A stretch of DNA of 64,000 nt, taken from contig NZ_JAELXV010000011.1 in the NCBI RefSeq assembly GCF_016427535.1, positions 37,141 through 101,140 of the forward strand, written 5' to 3'. The notes beneath the pieces were generated by a model that saw only the letters and a program-made list of their open reading frames with translations, made no database searches and was not told the DNA's origin. This stretch comes from Hymenobacter sp. BT559. GTDB lineage: Bacteria > Bacteroidota > Bacteroidia > Cytophagales > Hymenobacteraceae. The position numbers and the translations under genes were made by a program. Shown here one piece after another: positions 48,501 through 57,256 of the stretch (the stretch's first letter is position 1; every line of letters begins with the position of its first letter).

Positions 48501-51500
48501 CCGTACGCTGCCCGGCCAGGGCCGCCTAGCCCTGCGCCTGCCGCCGCGCCTCGATACGGCCCGATACCCGCTACCCACGCTGCGCTACGTGCTGCTCACG
48601 CGCCCCGACCAGCCCAAGTACCTGCGCCTGAGCCGGCAGGGGCAGCTACCCGCCCTGGCCCCCGGCCGCTACCGAGTAGCCGTGCTGCTCAGCGACAGCA
48701 CCTGCCTGGCACCTAGGGAGCTGGCCCGTGTGCAAGCCAACGGCCAACTGTATTTCCAACTGCGCTGGGCCGACCGGCAGCCAGCCGGGGCACTTAGCCG
48801 CCGCATTGGGCGGCTGGTGCGGGCGCGCTACTTCCGCGTGACGCAGGAGCCGGCTGCGACGCCGCCCGCTCGGCCGGTGCCCGCACCGCAGCTACTTCCT
48901 AGGCGGTCGGGGCCGCCCCAGCCTAACTGGCGCACGTTGCGCGGGCAGGTGCTGGATGCTGAGACCGAAGAGGGCTTGGCAGGGGTAACGATTCTGGTGA
49001 AGGGCACAACCCTCGGTACTGTTACTGCTATCGATGGCAGTTTCATGCTGCGCATACCACCAGGCAGCCTTACGTTACTCGCCGCTTATGTTGGCTATAC
49101 ATCTGAAGAACAGGACATCACCACTACTAATGAAATCTATTTCAAGCTGGGCATAAGTAACTCGGCTCTAAATTCGGCGCTGCACGAAGTGGTAGTAGTG
49201 GGCTACGGAACACAAATGCGGAGTAATCTATCCGCATCAATAGCCACGGTATCAGGTCTAAGTGGGCGGGTAGCCGGTGTGAGCATTAGTTCCAGCAACG
49301 GCTATGTCCACAGTGGTATTAGGATTCGCGGTAGTAGCTCTCTGTCTGGCAATAATCAATCGTTGCTCGTGGTCAATGGCCAAGTGTACAGCGGCAGCCT
49401 CGCTGATATTTCGCCCGATAATATCACCAACGTAACAGTGCTGAAGGGCACCGAAGCCACGGCCCTCTACGGCTCCCAGGCCGCCAGCGGCGTGCTCATT
49501 ATCAGCACCACGGGTAGCCCTAACCTAGGCAAGCTTAAGCTGCTACCCACCCCGGCCCCGCCCACCCTGCCCGACGTGCCCACCGGCGACCCGCGCCTGG
49601 CATTGCGGCGCCGCTTCCGCGACTACGCTTGGTGGCGGCCCACCCTCGTCACCGACGCGCAAGGCCGCGCCACTACCGACGTGGTACTGCCCGACGACGT
49701 AACCAGCTGGGACACCTTCGTGATTGGCTCGGACGGGCACCGGCGCACGGGCGCGGCTACCGGGCGGCTGCGCTCGTTTAAGGGCCTGCTGGCCGAGCTG
49801 GCCGGGCCGCGCTTTCTGGTGGCCGGCGACCGGGCGCAGGTGCTGGGCAAGGTTTTGAACTACCACCCCGACACGGCGCAGGTGACTACCACCTTTAAGA
49901 TAGGCACGCAAACCGTGCGCAGCCAGGCGCGGCGCGTGGGTACCTCGGTCGTTGATACGCTGACGGTGGCCGCCCCGGCCACCGGGGCCGATTCGGTGCA
50001 GGTTACGTTTAGCCTCGCGCAGCCCTCGGGCTACGCCGATGGCGAGCAGCGCAGCTTCCCGGTGCTGCCGGCCGGCACCCGCGAGCACCTGGGCACCTTC
50101 GCGGCCATCATGGCCCCCGACACTACCCTGACGCTTCCCCTAAATCCCACCCTAGGGGAGGTCGCGGTGCATCTCGAAAGCGACGCGCTGCCCACGCTGC
50201 TGGCCGAGATTCGGCACGTGCAGGAGTACGCCTACCTCTGCCACGAGCAGCTGGCCTCCAAGCTGCTGGCGCTGCTGCTAGAGCAGCGCATTCGGGCGGC
50301 GCGGGGCGAAGAATTTAGGGGGCAGCGAGCGGTGCAGGCGCTCATTCGCAAGCTGCAGCAGGGCCGGCCGCAGCCCGAGGCGCTGTGGGGTACCTGGCCG
50401 GGGGCCGCGCCCAGCGTCTGGGTGTCGGCCCACGCGCTGGAGGCCCTGCTAGCCGCCGAAAAAGCGGGTTTCAAAATCGACCTCGACAAGCCGCAGCTGC
50501 AAGCCCGCCTGCTGCGCGAGCTGGATGAGCGCCTAGGTGCCCCCACCCCACCGGTAGTGCTGGCTGCCCAACGGCGCGGCACCGCTGCGCTTCCCACCCC
50601 GCCTAACCCCGACGCCGACGAAGCCCTGCGCCTACTGCGCTTGCTGCACCAGCTCGGCACTGCCACCGACTACCGCACCTACCTCGATCGCCTCGACCGT
50701 GCTCAGCCCGGCCGCCGCGCCCTCGACCGCTACCTGGCCAGCGTAGAACTGCGCCAGCAGTTGGGCCTGCCCTACCAGCTCGACAGCCTGCGGCGCTACC
50801 GGCTGCGCACTGAGCTGGGCGGTGCCTTCTATGCCGATACGGCGGGCCGCAACACCTACTACCGCTACCTGCTGCCCGACCGCGTGGGCACTACTCTGCT
50901 GGCCTACCGCGTACTACGCACCCAAGGCGGTCACGCCGCCGAGCTAGCGCGACTGCGCACGTTTTTGCTAGGCCTCCGGGGCGGTAGCTACTGGGGCAGC
51001 ACCTACGAGGCCGCTCAGATACTGGCCACCATCGGCCCCGACTTGCTAGGTCCTGGTGGGCAAGCGGCCACGGCTCAAGTGCGCCTGGAAAGTGCGCCGG
51101 CCGCCGAGGCGGCGGGCACCATCAGCAAGTTTCCTTTCACCTTGAAGCTACCCGCTACCGGCGCACTTACCCTACACAAAACCGGCACCCTGCTCGTGTA
51201 CGCCACCGCCTATCAAACTCGCTGGAATCCCGCACCCACGCCCGCTGCCAAGCCCTTCACCGTAACTACTACCCTAGGTGGCCAAACTGGCCACCGTATT
51301 AGCCTACGCGCCGGCCAGCCCGCCGAACTTGTTGTGACCGTGGATGTGAAAGCGGAGGCGCGCTACGTGCTGCTCGAAGTGCCTGTTCCGGCGGGCTGCT
51401 CATACGGCCCCAACCCAGCGCGCCACCCACTCGAAACCCACCGCGAAAAGTTGCGTCATCAGACCGGCATTTTTATTGACCGGCTGCCGGTGGGGCGGCA

Positions 51501-51627
51501 TACTTTCCGGGTGGCGCTGCAGCCACGCTACCGCGGGCAATACATCCTTAATCCCGCCCGCGCCGAGTTGGTGTACTTCCCCACCAAGTTTGGCCGCACG
51601 GGCAGCAAGCAGGTGGGCATTCAGTGA
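45571..51627 (+). CDS. Secreted alpha-2-macroglobulin-like protein with embedded SusC/RagA-type TonB-plug module
   Basis: About 2018 residues from ATG at 45571 (signal peptide MPRLLLFLFFCGIFSTAQAQ). The N-terminal 1100 residues contain MG-type beta-sandwich repeats (e.g. VYLRGTDANELPLLEARVRL). At 1121-1190 comes a carboxypeptidase-regulatory-like domain (LRGQVLDAETEEGLAGVTIL, GTVTAIDGSFML). At 1204-1314 comes a TonB-receptor plug (LHEVVVVGYGTQMRSNLSAS, IRIRGSSSLSGNNQSLLVVN, VLKGTEATALYGSQAASGVL) without any beta-barrel. The macroglobulin then resumes (RFRDYAWWRPTLVTDAQGRA) with a thioester-type motif Cys1557-His-Glu-Gln and a helical TED-like domain, ending with a receptor-binding-like domain. 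DNA of 49.0-49.5 kb is poorer in GC than the rest. Protease trapping at the cell surface is the known A2M role; the plug's function here is unknown. Confidence 0.85.
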   Translation: MPRLLLFLFFCGIFSTAQAQQRLAAARQSSYLTKVFRLTEAQTRHLYEHGLGAARPDFFAVPVDSFPTDSLRPRRLPLGYYLVAHTEGAQLVYWLRTETNRTVEVLSNQIDLALVVRDSLGRLLPGAQVRLGRRPVPFDAATGTYRQARRGHAGLLAVCYGGRTTFHALEQPRQGLYSLGGRVWRRVVFGWPLGYAARPLYQLGRDLGHASNTTTGLVGLLRSPFDEDVRDERQRTRQYQRKQRWVSYLVLSQPRYRPTADTLRLKARVLRRSSGHPYRGPLTLWLSGRGDDKRIAKLRPVRPGSYEYVLPLADTLGLRADSYASLELKDARGTELASGDFQVEDYELDNAHYTLRVAEKTQRHGQPQAVYLRGTDANELPLLEARVRLAVVPQREPGALPRQQVFIADTLWTHTQALDPVGETRINLPPGIFPDVDFSYAVQATFLTADNERHLETAAVAYQRDPGRLLLTLSADSVRLSYDSLGVARPHRATLHLGGREEPGRAATPAHAVQLPLSVPVDFLAATYRLTDAAGRSASLDLDAGNANLSLRSDRTADSVVLAVNNPHQVPFWYFVYRGNALRYRGYGSAYQLKIKDKSAVAWHVSMHYRWGAALRVAEYTVGAPPRQLLVATDQPAVAYPGQKIKLGFTVTDERGRPVPDADLTAYAYNHKFGAPTLPAVPALARPVVGRAARRRFKLGAAFDQRAAAHQPLPWARWRTQLGLDSLQFYRFLYPASGAFQEYRPAPGGLTQVAPFVVDSGRVLAPIAVYIDGQPAYIHDVNEHDPYTMVADSGRHTLSLRLPGQLITLRKVYLRPQHKLTLSVDLHHPSPELTVERRPYLLTPAEQLTLSRTILLVDEPRNAAFTALRQGRLLRVLPGYSYGLGRHQAGPFRPDSLLLRHANGLRLKFLFEPLFAYTPQPKLLKMVAVPPARFGRLDGSGLRAALPLADFALTEADIRSQLYPAPFEPEPELDEPTRTLPGQGRLALRLPPRLDTARYPLPTLRYVLLTRPDQPKYLRLSRQGQLPALAPGRYRVAVLLSDSTCLAPRELARVQANGQLYFQLRWADRQPAGALSRRIGRLVRARYFRVTQEPAATPPARPVPAPQLLPRRSGPPQPNWRTLRGQVLDAETEEGLAGVTILVKGTTLGTVTAIDGSFMLRIPPGSLTLLAAYVGYTSEEQDITTTNEIYFKLGISNSALNSALHEVVVVGYGTQMRSNLSASIATVSGLSGRVAGVSISSSNGYVHSGIRIRGSSSLSGNNQSLLVVNGQVYSGSLADISPDNITNVTVLKGTEATALYGSQAASGVLIISTTGSPNLGKLKLLPTPAPPTLPDVPTGDPRLALRRRFRDYAWWRPTLVTDAQGRATTDVVLPDDVTSWDTFVIGSDGHRRTGAATGRLRSFKGLLAELAGPRFLVAGDRAQVLGKVLNYHPDTAQVTTTFKIGTQTVRSQARRVGTSVVDTLTVAAPATGADSVQVTFSLAQPSGYADGEQRSFPVLPAGTREHLGTFAAIMAPDTTLTLPLNPTLGEVAVHLESDALPTLLAEIRHVQEYAYLCHEQLASKLLALLLEQRIRAARGEEFRGQRAVQALIRKLQQGRPQPEALWGTWPGAAPSVWVSAHALEALLAAEKAGFKIDLDKPQLQARLLRELDERLGAPTPPVVLAAQRRGTAALPTPPNPDADEALRLLRLLHQLGTATDYRTYLDRLDRAQPGRRALDRYLASVELRQQLGLPYQLDSLRRYRLRTELGGAFYADTAGRNTYYRYLLPDRVGTTLLAYRVLRTQGGHAAELARLRTFLLGLRGGSYWGSTYEAAQILATIGPDLLGPGGQAATAQVRLESAPAAEAAGTISKFPFTLKLPATGALTLHKTGTLLVYATAYQTRWNPAPTPAAKPFTVTTTLGGQTGHRISLRAGQPAELVVTVDVKAEARYVLLEVPVPAGCSYGPNPARHPLETHREKLRHQTGIFIDRLPVGRHTFRVALQPRYRGQYILNPARAELVYFPTKFGRTGSKQVGIQ

Positions 51628-51825
51628 GCCGTAACCCCTGCCCTAACCTTAAGTAACCCGAACCATTGGTTAAGCGCTATAGGCAGGCTAAGCGAGAAAA
51701 TAGCCCGTTCACCGCCCGTTTTGGATTATTCACCTAAAAAGCCGACAGGCCGAAAAACGCCCCAATAGTTTTGCGTCAGCTAAGTGCAATTCGCCATCGG
51801 TGGCGACCTCAAACCCAGCCCCGCC

Positions 51826-52596
51826 ATGCTGTCCGCCATGCGTTATTCGTCCGTTGCTGCCCCGGCCCCCGTTGCGGCTCTTCGCTGCCTTGTCGTCGAT
51901 AGCGACCCCGGAGCGGCGGCCGCTTTGGCGGCCTGCGTGCAGCAGGCGCCGTTTCTTACCCTGGTGGCCAGCTGCACCAGCCCGGCGCAGGCGCTGGCCT
52001 ACCTGCGTACACAGCCCGTCGATGTGCTGTTTTTGCCCATCGAGCTGCCCCTGCTAGAGGGCTTGCGGCTGCTGCGCCCGGCAGGCCAGGGGCCAGCCGT
52101 GGTGCTCACCTCTACCTACCCCGACTACAACCTGCAGAGCTATGGCACCTACGGGGTGGTCGACTACCTGCTGAAGCCCTTTTGCCCGACGCGCTTTCGG
52201 CAAGTGGCGGGCCGCCTGCACACCCAGCGCCCAGCCGCTGCCCCGGCCCTCGCGGGCGGCCTGCACACCCAGCCCCGCCCCGATGGCCTGTACTTGTGGG
52301 TAGATAAGCAACTGGTGCAGCTACGCCTGTCTGAAGTGCTGTATGTAGAGGACCTAGGCGGCCGCACGCGCATCAAAACCCTGCACTACGAGCTAGTTAC
52401 CGAAGAGCCTTTTGCCGCGCTGGCCGACCAGCTGCCCGAGCCACAGTTTCTGCGCATCAACGCCACCTGTACCGTGGCCCTGGGCCACACTACGGCCGTA
52501 GTTGGCAATGCCCTGGCCGTGGCGGGCCGGCGCCTGCCTCTAGGGGCAGCCTTGCAAGACGAAGTACTGGCCCGCGTGTTTCAAACCAGCCTGTAA
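51826..52596 (+). CDS. LytTR-domain regulator with degenerate receiver
   Basis: 256 residues if ATG 51826 is used; ATG 51838 or GTG 51784 are alternatives. Receiver-like domain: LRCLVVDSDPGAA (acidic pair kept as D.D), VDVLFLPIELPLLEGLRLL, where the phosphoacceptor Asp of FLD is Pro (codon 52036-52038), and VDYLLKPF with the conserved Lys. C-terminal LytTR DNA-binding domain: VDKQLVQLRLSEVLYVEDLGGRTRIKT and LRINATCTVALGHTTAV. It should bind DNA but not be switched by ordinary phosphorylation. No LytS-type kinase is adjacent. Confidence 0.85.
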   Translation: MLSAMRYSSVAAPAPVAALRCLVVDSDPGAAAALAACVQQAPFLTLVASCTSPAQALAYLRTQPVDVLFLPIELPLLEGLRLLRPAGQGPAVVLTSTYPDYNLQSYGTYGVVDYLLKPFCPTRFRQVAGRLHTQRPAAAPALAGGLHTQPRPDGLYLWVDKQLVQLRLSEVLYVEDLGGRTRIKTLHYELVTEEPFAALADQLPEPQFLRINATCTVALGHTTAVVGNALAVAGRRLPLGAALQDEVLARVFQTSL

Positions 52597-52795
52597 GCTT
52601 ACTAACATAGGTGTGCTTTGCTACGCAGTGGCAGAAATGAGTTTACTCGGCCTTAGCAACTGCTTTAGCGGTACTATTCAGCTTAAAAACTGCACACTGC
52701 TCAGATAATATCTGGCGGGCGGCTTTTGGTCATAACCAGCCCGTTTTTCTTACGTTTGAGGCGTACCTACTTCTATTGGTCCACCTTATTCTGTT

Positions 52796-53320
52796 ATGAA
52801 AAAGTCGTTACTTGGCTTGGCGGCGCTCGCCGCGCTGGCTGCCTGCCGCGAGTCGAACACAAGCGTGAAGAGCGCTCCTTCGGCCGAGCCCATCGCGGCC
52901 ACCAAAACGCTGTGCTACGATACCACCTACGCTACCCCGGCGCAGCAGCCCCGCACCTATTCTTACACCACCGATATTGTGGTGGGCACTGGCAAAACCG
53001 TAACCGTACCGGTGCAGATTGACTGGACTACCGTGGCCGACGGCGGCTGCCCGCAGGTGGCCTCGGTGCGCGTGTATCAGCTCGGCGCGGCCGACTTGAG
53101 CACCAATGTCATTGTCAAAACGCTGCGCGATGCTGCCTGCAAGCCCGGCCCGCTCCCCAATAGCGCGCAGCGCGCCGCTACCGGCGCCGTGTACGTAAAT
53201 CTGACCTGCCAAGCCAAAGCTGTGCGGGCCTTCAGCAACTTCCGCTTTATGCTTAACGGCCTGGGCTACCACGACTCGCTGGAGCCAACTCTAACGCCCA
53301 CTACCACCTCGGCACGCTAG
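52796..53320 (+). CDS. Hypothetical lipoprotein, 174 aa
   Basis: Signal MKKSLLGLAALAALAAC with lipobox LAAC (Cys17), then a Ser/Ala linker and a domain of about 140 residues with four more Cys (in LCYDTTYAT, GGCPQVASV, AACKPGPL, LTCQAKAV), which might form two disulfides. I do not recognise the family. A terminator follows the stop by about 25 nt. Confidence 0.75.
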   Translation: MKKSLLGLAALAALAACRESNTSVKSAPSAEPIAATKTLCYDTTYATPAQQPRTYSYTTDIVVGTGKTVTVPVQIDWTTVADGGCPQVASVRVYQLGAADLSTNVIVKTLRDAACKPGPLPNSAQRAATGAVYVNLTCQAKAVRAFSNFRFMLNGLGYHDSLEPTLTPTTTSAR

Positions 53321-53346
53321 CTGCCGAGCTTGGGTTTTCTTACAGC

Positions 53347-53377
53347 AAGTCCTGGCCACTGGCCGGGACTTTTTTTA
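53347..53377 (+). terminator. Intrinsic terminator after the lipoprotein gene
   Basis: AAGTCC-T-GGCC pairs with GGCC-G-GGACTT around ACT, followed by a run of T. Confidence 0.85.
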
Positions 53378-53488
53378 TGGCTAGGCTTCAGCTTATGCGC
53401 CATCCCTGGCTTTCGCTTGGCCGTAGGCGTACCTGGCACCTAGGCCGCTTTACCAGCCTGGTTCATCCTATCAGCTTTCCTATTCCTC

Positions 53489-54154
53489 ATGTCCCGCTTA
53501 TCTCGTTTCTTTTATCAGAATGGCTTATTACTTGTCACGTTTGGGCTCATTGCGAGCGCGCTGCTTGGCCAGGTGCTTACGGGCTGGCACGACAACAACG
53601 ATGACTTGCAGCAAATGGGGCTAGTCCCCCTCACCCTAGGCCAATACTTGCACTCGGGTCACTTACTCGAAGCCACATTTGAGAATTGGGAAAGCGAGTT
53701 TCTGCAGATGGGCGTGTACGTGGTGCTTACCATCTGGCTGCGCCAAAAAGGCTCGCCCGAATCTAAAAAGCTTGACGAGCCCGAGGAGGTAGACCAGCAG
53801 CCCGACCCCGCCAAGCCCGGCGCGCCCTGGCCAGTGCGCCGGGGCGGTGTGTGGCTGCTCCTCTACCGGCACTCGCTGAGCCTAGCGTTGTTTGGGTTGT
53901 TTTTTGGGGCCTTCTACCTGCACGCCCGCGGCGGAGCCACGGTCTACAACATCGAACAAGCCCACGAAGGCAAGCCCCTCGTCACGGTGTGGGGCTACTT
54001 GCACACGGCCCGCTTCTGGTTCGAGTCGTTTCAGAACTGGCAAAGCGAGTTTGTTTCAATCTTCTCGCTGGTGGGCTTGTCGATTTTCCTGCGCCAGCAG
54101 GCCTCGCCTCAGTCCAAGCCAGTAGATGCTCCTACCACCGAAACCGGCAAGTAG
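53489..54154 (+). CDS. DUF6766-like membrane protein with internal duplication
   Basis: 221 residues, about four membrane segments. The two halves repeat: FYQNGLLLVTFGLIASALLG...FENWESEFLQMGVYVVLTIWLRQKGSPESK, and LYRHSLSLALFGLFFGAFYL...FQNWQSEFVSIFSLVGLSIFLRQQASPQSK. A charged Pro/Glu linker separates them. This is the layout of the DUF6766 family (from memory); function unknown, inner membrane. ATG at 53489. Confidence 0.75.
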   Translation: MSRLSRFFYQNGLLLVTFGLIASALLGQVLTGWHDNNDDLQQMGLVPLTLGQYLHSGHLLEATFENWESEFLQMGVYVVLTIWLRQKGSPESKKLDEPEEVDQQPDPAKPGAPWPVRRGGVWLLLYRHSLSLALFGLFFGAFYLHARGGATVYNIEQAHEGKPLVTVWGYLHTARFWFESFQNWQSEFVSIFSLVGLSIFLRQQASPQSKPVDAPTTETGK

Positions 54155-54181
54155 CCCACCTAGGGGCTTGCTGATAAGGCC

Positions 54182-55267
54182 CTAGGCCGGCAGTGCGGGT
54201 AGCTCCAGGTAAAACGTAGTGCCTTGCCCTTCGGTGCTCTCAAACCAAATACGCCCTTGGTGCAGGTCCACAATCGTTTTTATCACCGACATGCCCAGCC
54301 CTGTACTGCGCTCGCCACGCAGCCCGGGCCGCCGCGCTTTGGTAAACTTCTCAAATAATACTCCCTGCAAGTCCGCAGGAATCCCGACGCCGTTATCTGC
54401 CACTTGCAATAAGGCATGCTCCCCCCGGCGCTCAATACTCACCATTAATTGCCCGCCGTCGGGCGTAAACTTTATAGCATTAGAAATCAAGTTGTTGACA
54501 ACCTGCTGCAGCTTATTAATGTCGAAGCTGACGTAAATGGGCTCCTCGCTAGCCACAAAGCCGAAGTTCAGGTGCATATGCTGTTCTGAGTGCTGATACT
54601 CCTCCATCAAGGTGCGCAGCCACACCACTAGGTCGGCCCGGTCGAAGCGCATCTCCACGTTAGACGATTCTAGAAACTCGTTATCTACAAAGTCCCGAAT
54701 CAGGTTTATGCCTTGCGTGCACGTGCGCTGCATCAGGTGCAGTACCTCCTGCACTTTGTCGTCAGGCGTAGGCAGCTCCCATGTGAGGTGCTCGGTTAGC
54801 TGCTGCAGCAAAACCAAAGGGGCAGCTAAGTCGTGCGACAATATTTCGAGCGTCGCATTCTTCTTCGAGTTAAACTTTTCCCCGTTAATCAGCACTTCCT
54901 TTTCGCGCGTGGTGTCCCGCGCCGATCCCACCAAGTAATGAGCACCAGTGGGCAGTTGCCGCCGGCACACGCTCACCTGCATCCACTGAGGCCCTTGGTT
55001 ACTTCTGCTGAGGCGTATCTCCACGTCCTGCACTAGCTCCTCGAGCGCGGCCTGCGCCACGCATTGTTGCAAAAACTGCCAGTCGTCAGCGTGCACCCGT
55101 GTCAGCAAGTAAGGCAAATCGTCGTTGATATGCTCGCCGGGGTCACCAATGATACGCTCGTAGGCAGCGCTCACGTATACTACCCGCTGCGCGCCTAGGT
55201 CGTAAGCGAAATATATCTCATTGCGATGCTCGAACAGCGGCCGGAGTAGGTCTAGGTATTCAGACAT
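54182..55267 (-). CDS. PAS-domain sensor histidine kinase
   Basis: 361 residues, no membrane segment, so cytoplasmic. PAS fold at about 10-115 (VVYVSAAYERIIGDPGE, LTRVHADDWQFL, ARDTTREKEVLI). Dimerisation/phosphoacceptor helix with LEILSHDLAAPLVLLQQL (H box). HATPase domain: NNLISNAIKFTPDGGQ (N), VADNGVGIPADL (G1), LFEKFTKA (F), STGLGMSVIKTI (G2). A response regulator is not encoded next to it. The ligand of the PAS domain is unknown. Confidence 0.92.
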   Translation of the reverse strand: MSEYLDLLRPLFEHRNEIYFAYDLGAQRVVYVSAAYERIIGDPGEHINDDLPYLLTRVHADDWQFLQQCVAQAALEELVQDVEIRLSRSNQGPQWMQVSVCRRQLPTGAHYLVGSARDTTREKEVLINGEKFNSKKNATLEILSHDLAAPLVLLQQLTEHLTWELPTPDDKVQEVLHLMQRTCTQGINLIRDFVDNEFLESSNVEMRFDRADLVVWLRTLMEEYQHSEQHMHLNFGFVASEEPIYVSFDINKLQQVVNNLISNAIKFTPDGGQLMVSIERRGEHALLQVADNGVGIPADLQGVLFEKFTKARRPGLRGERSTGLGMSVIKTIVDLHQGRIWFESTEGQGTTFYLELPALPA

Positions 55268-55442
55268 ACGCGAAGGTACCTAGCGTTAAGCTTACCCCCT
55301 ATACTTCGTATCTCCTAGTCTGTGTGTCTATCATCGCAGCATACCAAGTACTGCATCCTGCGCTTGCTAGAGCCCCTTTGCCGCACCACCTAGGGGCCGC
55401 AGGGTTTTGTTGGCATGCACAGGATGCACGAAGACTATGACC

Positions 55443-55739
55443 TTAATTGAGCGATACCGACGCTTGGTCAAACAGCTTGGTTAAGTACAACGGCTCTCCA
55501 ACCACAACGGGTACGCTGGTAAGCTCTCGCTCAGTTGCCTTAACTGCTGCTTCGATTACTTCCGCTTCGCTGGCCTCTATAATAGCATAAGCCACTATCT
55601 CAGCTACAGTAAGTGGCTCCGTTAAATTGGATGGCCGAGAATAAATTATAAAATCGAACACCTCATATAAATCCGGCAATACCCCGTCATTATCCTTTAC
55701 AACAACATCGAACGCATCTTTGTAGCACGAATATTCCAT
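55443..55739 (-). CDS. Hypothetical acidic protein, 98 aa
   Basis: No recognised domain. Rich in Glu, Val and Ala, with a predicted long helix (EIVAYAIIEASEAEVIEAAV). No signal peptide. AT-rich codons mark the start of the low-GC stretch. ATG at 55739; isolated. Confidence 0.6.
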   Translation of the reverse strand: MEYSCYKDAFDVVVKDNDGVLPDLYEVFDFIIYSRPSNLTEPLTVAEIVAYAIIEASEAEVIEAAVKATERELTSVPVVVGEPLYLTKLFDQASVSLN

Positions 55740-56053
55740 ATATAATACAATAATTAACTTATCAACAACATCGCAAATTTAAGCTATCAAAAAACGTAAA
55801 AGCAAAGCGTTTTTGCATTTTTTTTATTTATCTGGTTTTAATCACAGGGTATATCGCCTGCGTACCAATTTTAGCTTCCTGCTTCTGGCTGACCCGGCTT
55901 TCAGGGGCTTCATAATTGCCTACTACGTTCTCGCTATTGAGGCTGCCAACTGAGAAAGCTCCACTCTGCCTAACCATTACATAATGGAGCTTACTAGCTA
56001 ATAACCATACTCTTATTACTGCACCTATTACTATTCACGAACTCAAAAGTCAG
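55740..56053. other. 314-bp AT-rich gap
   Basis: I see no coding frame, RNA gene or strong hairpin here. A short T-rich run (about 55815-55830) follows the previous gene's start region. Confidence 0.4.
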
Positions 56054-56188
56054 CTATAAGGCACGCAAGAAGTACCACAGCTGTCCTAGAAGCCAGAATA
56101 TTAGCCGATATACCCATAAGCTGATAACCGCCAGCGTAATAAGCATGAGCAGATAAAGTGCATTATCGCTACTGTGGCGGTTAAACAT
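56054..56188 (-). CDS. Small hydrophobic protein, 44 aa
   Basis: ATG at 56188, TAG at 56054-56056. After a polar start (MFNRHSSDN) the chain is almost wholly hydrophobic (ALYLLMLITLAVISLWVYRL and IFWLLGQLWYFLRAL), i.e. one or two membrane helices. Too short for a family call. Its composition (high Leu, Trp, Tyr, no stops) favours a real gene in an otherwise stop-rich stretch. Confidence 0.5.
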   Translation of the reverse strand: MFNRHSSDNALYLLMLITLAVISLWVYRLIFWLLGQLWYFLRAL

Positions 56189-56558
56189 AGATATCGTTGT
56201 CGTAGATTCCTGCTATATAAGCAAGCCAATTATCATCCACCACTAAAGCTGGTACTCGGAAGCTACTTATTTGGACAAATCTAATGCAAGTAGTGCATCT
56301 ATAACAACCCGCTCTAAACGTTAGTCAGTTGAGCAACGCGAACTATTTACCCGCTAAACGAATCCATTTTATCCTACTAGAGTCAGCCACTCTACTACTC
56401 TAAATATCCAATAACTTGATATCCAATAATAAATGTACACTTTTGGCGCTTCTGCGCTATCTCGCATCCGTAAGCGCTCGTTATTAACTAGTGGTCCTGC
56501 TACTTTCTATATCCACCCTGTATTGGGCCGTAGAGGATACCAAGAGAAGAGCGTATCC
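56189..56558. other. 370-bp AT-rich gap
   Basis: No supported feature. A plus-strand frame starting at 56433 is judged non-coding. Confidence 0.4.
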
Positions 56559-56732
56559 TTAGCGTGTGACAATCACGTGGGTAAAATCGGCTCCCAGCCA
56601 CGCACGTTCTCGCACCGACGCTACTGTAGCGGCTGGAACAGGACCCGCCTTATTAGGCAACAACCCGGCTTGGTATTCGAGCTGATAGTTTACCGCTGGC
56701 AGGTAATTAGGGGGGGGTGGCTGAGTGGTCAT
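56559..56732 (-). CDS. Small hypothetical protein, 57 aa
   Basis: ATG at 56732, TAA at 56559-56561. Starts MTTQPPPPNYLPAVNYQLEY and ends WLGADFTHVIVTR. Third codon positions are GC-rich compared with the AT-rich surroundings, as expected of coding sequence. The four-Pro tract is written as a run of eight C with a T. No family recognised. Confidence 0.45.
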   Translation of the reverse strand: MTTQPPPPNYLPAVNYQLEYQAGLLPNKAGPVPAATVASVRERAWLGADFTHVIVTR

Positions 56733-57256
56733 CAAGTTATTCTACGCACATGACCGGCTTCTGGGTTACTTAAAGTAGTAAGGGTGCAGTGTAAAGACTT
56801 TTTCATTTTTATTAAGCACCGCTAATCAACACGTTTGTCAGCTAAAAACTGCAAGGCTATTAGCTTGATTCTCGTCAGGCTCAGGCTTAGTATTGTCTCA
56901 CTAACAGTTGTTAGCAACAGTGGTATCACAGTTGGCTATGAAATGGTGTATAAACATGAAACGTTACCATCTCAAGCGCATCAGCCATAAGCTACTACCT
57001 CATAAAACAATGACTATTTTTTTTACAACCTTCTGAATGCCTTAACTATATAATAATAAATAAAACAGGATATTATATTAAGCAAACTATCATACTAATC
57101 ATCTAGGTGGTATTTCTTCCCTATCTACCCATAGTATCCAAGCAAGTCTACCAACGACACAACTCTTGCCTTAATACTAATCAGATTTCCCTCAGATAGT
57201 GAACCGGCGTTTAAAATCTACCGTTAGCAGGGTATGTAATCCCACCCCGCTCTCTT
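56733..57256. other. 524-bp AT-rich gap
   Basis: Stop codons in all frames; no strong hairpin or RNA gene seen. Confidence 0.4.

Noticed and set aside
56433..56753. 106-residue plus-strand frame
   Set aside because: Composition is not protein-like (many Arg/Ser/Cys, no structure pattern) and it lies over a better minus-strand frame at 56559-56732.
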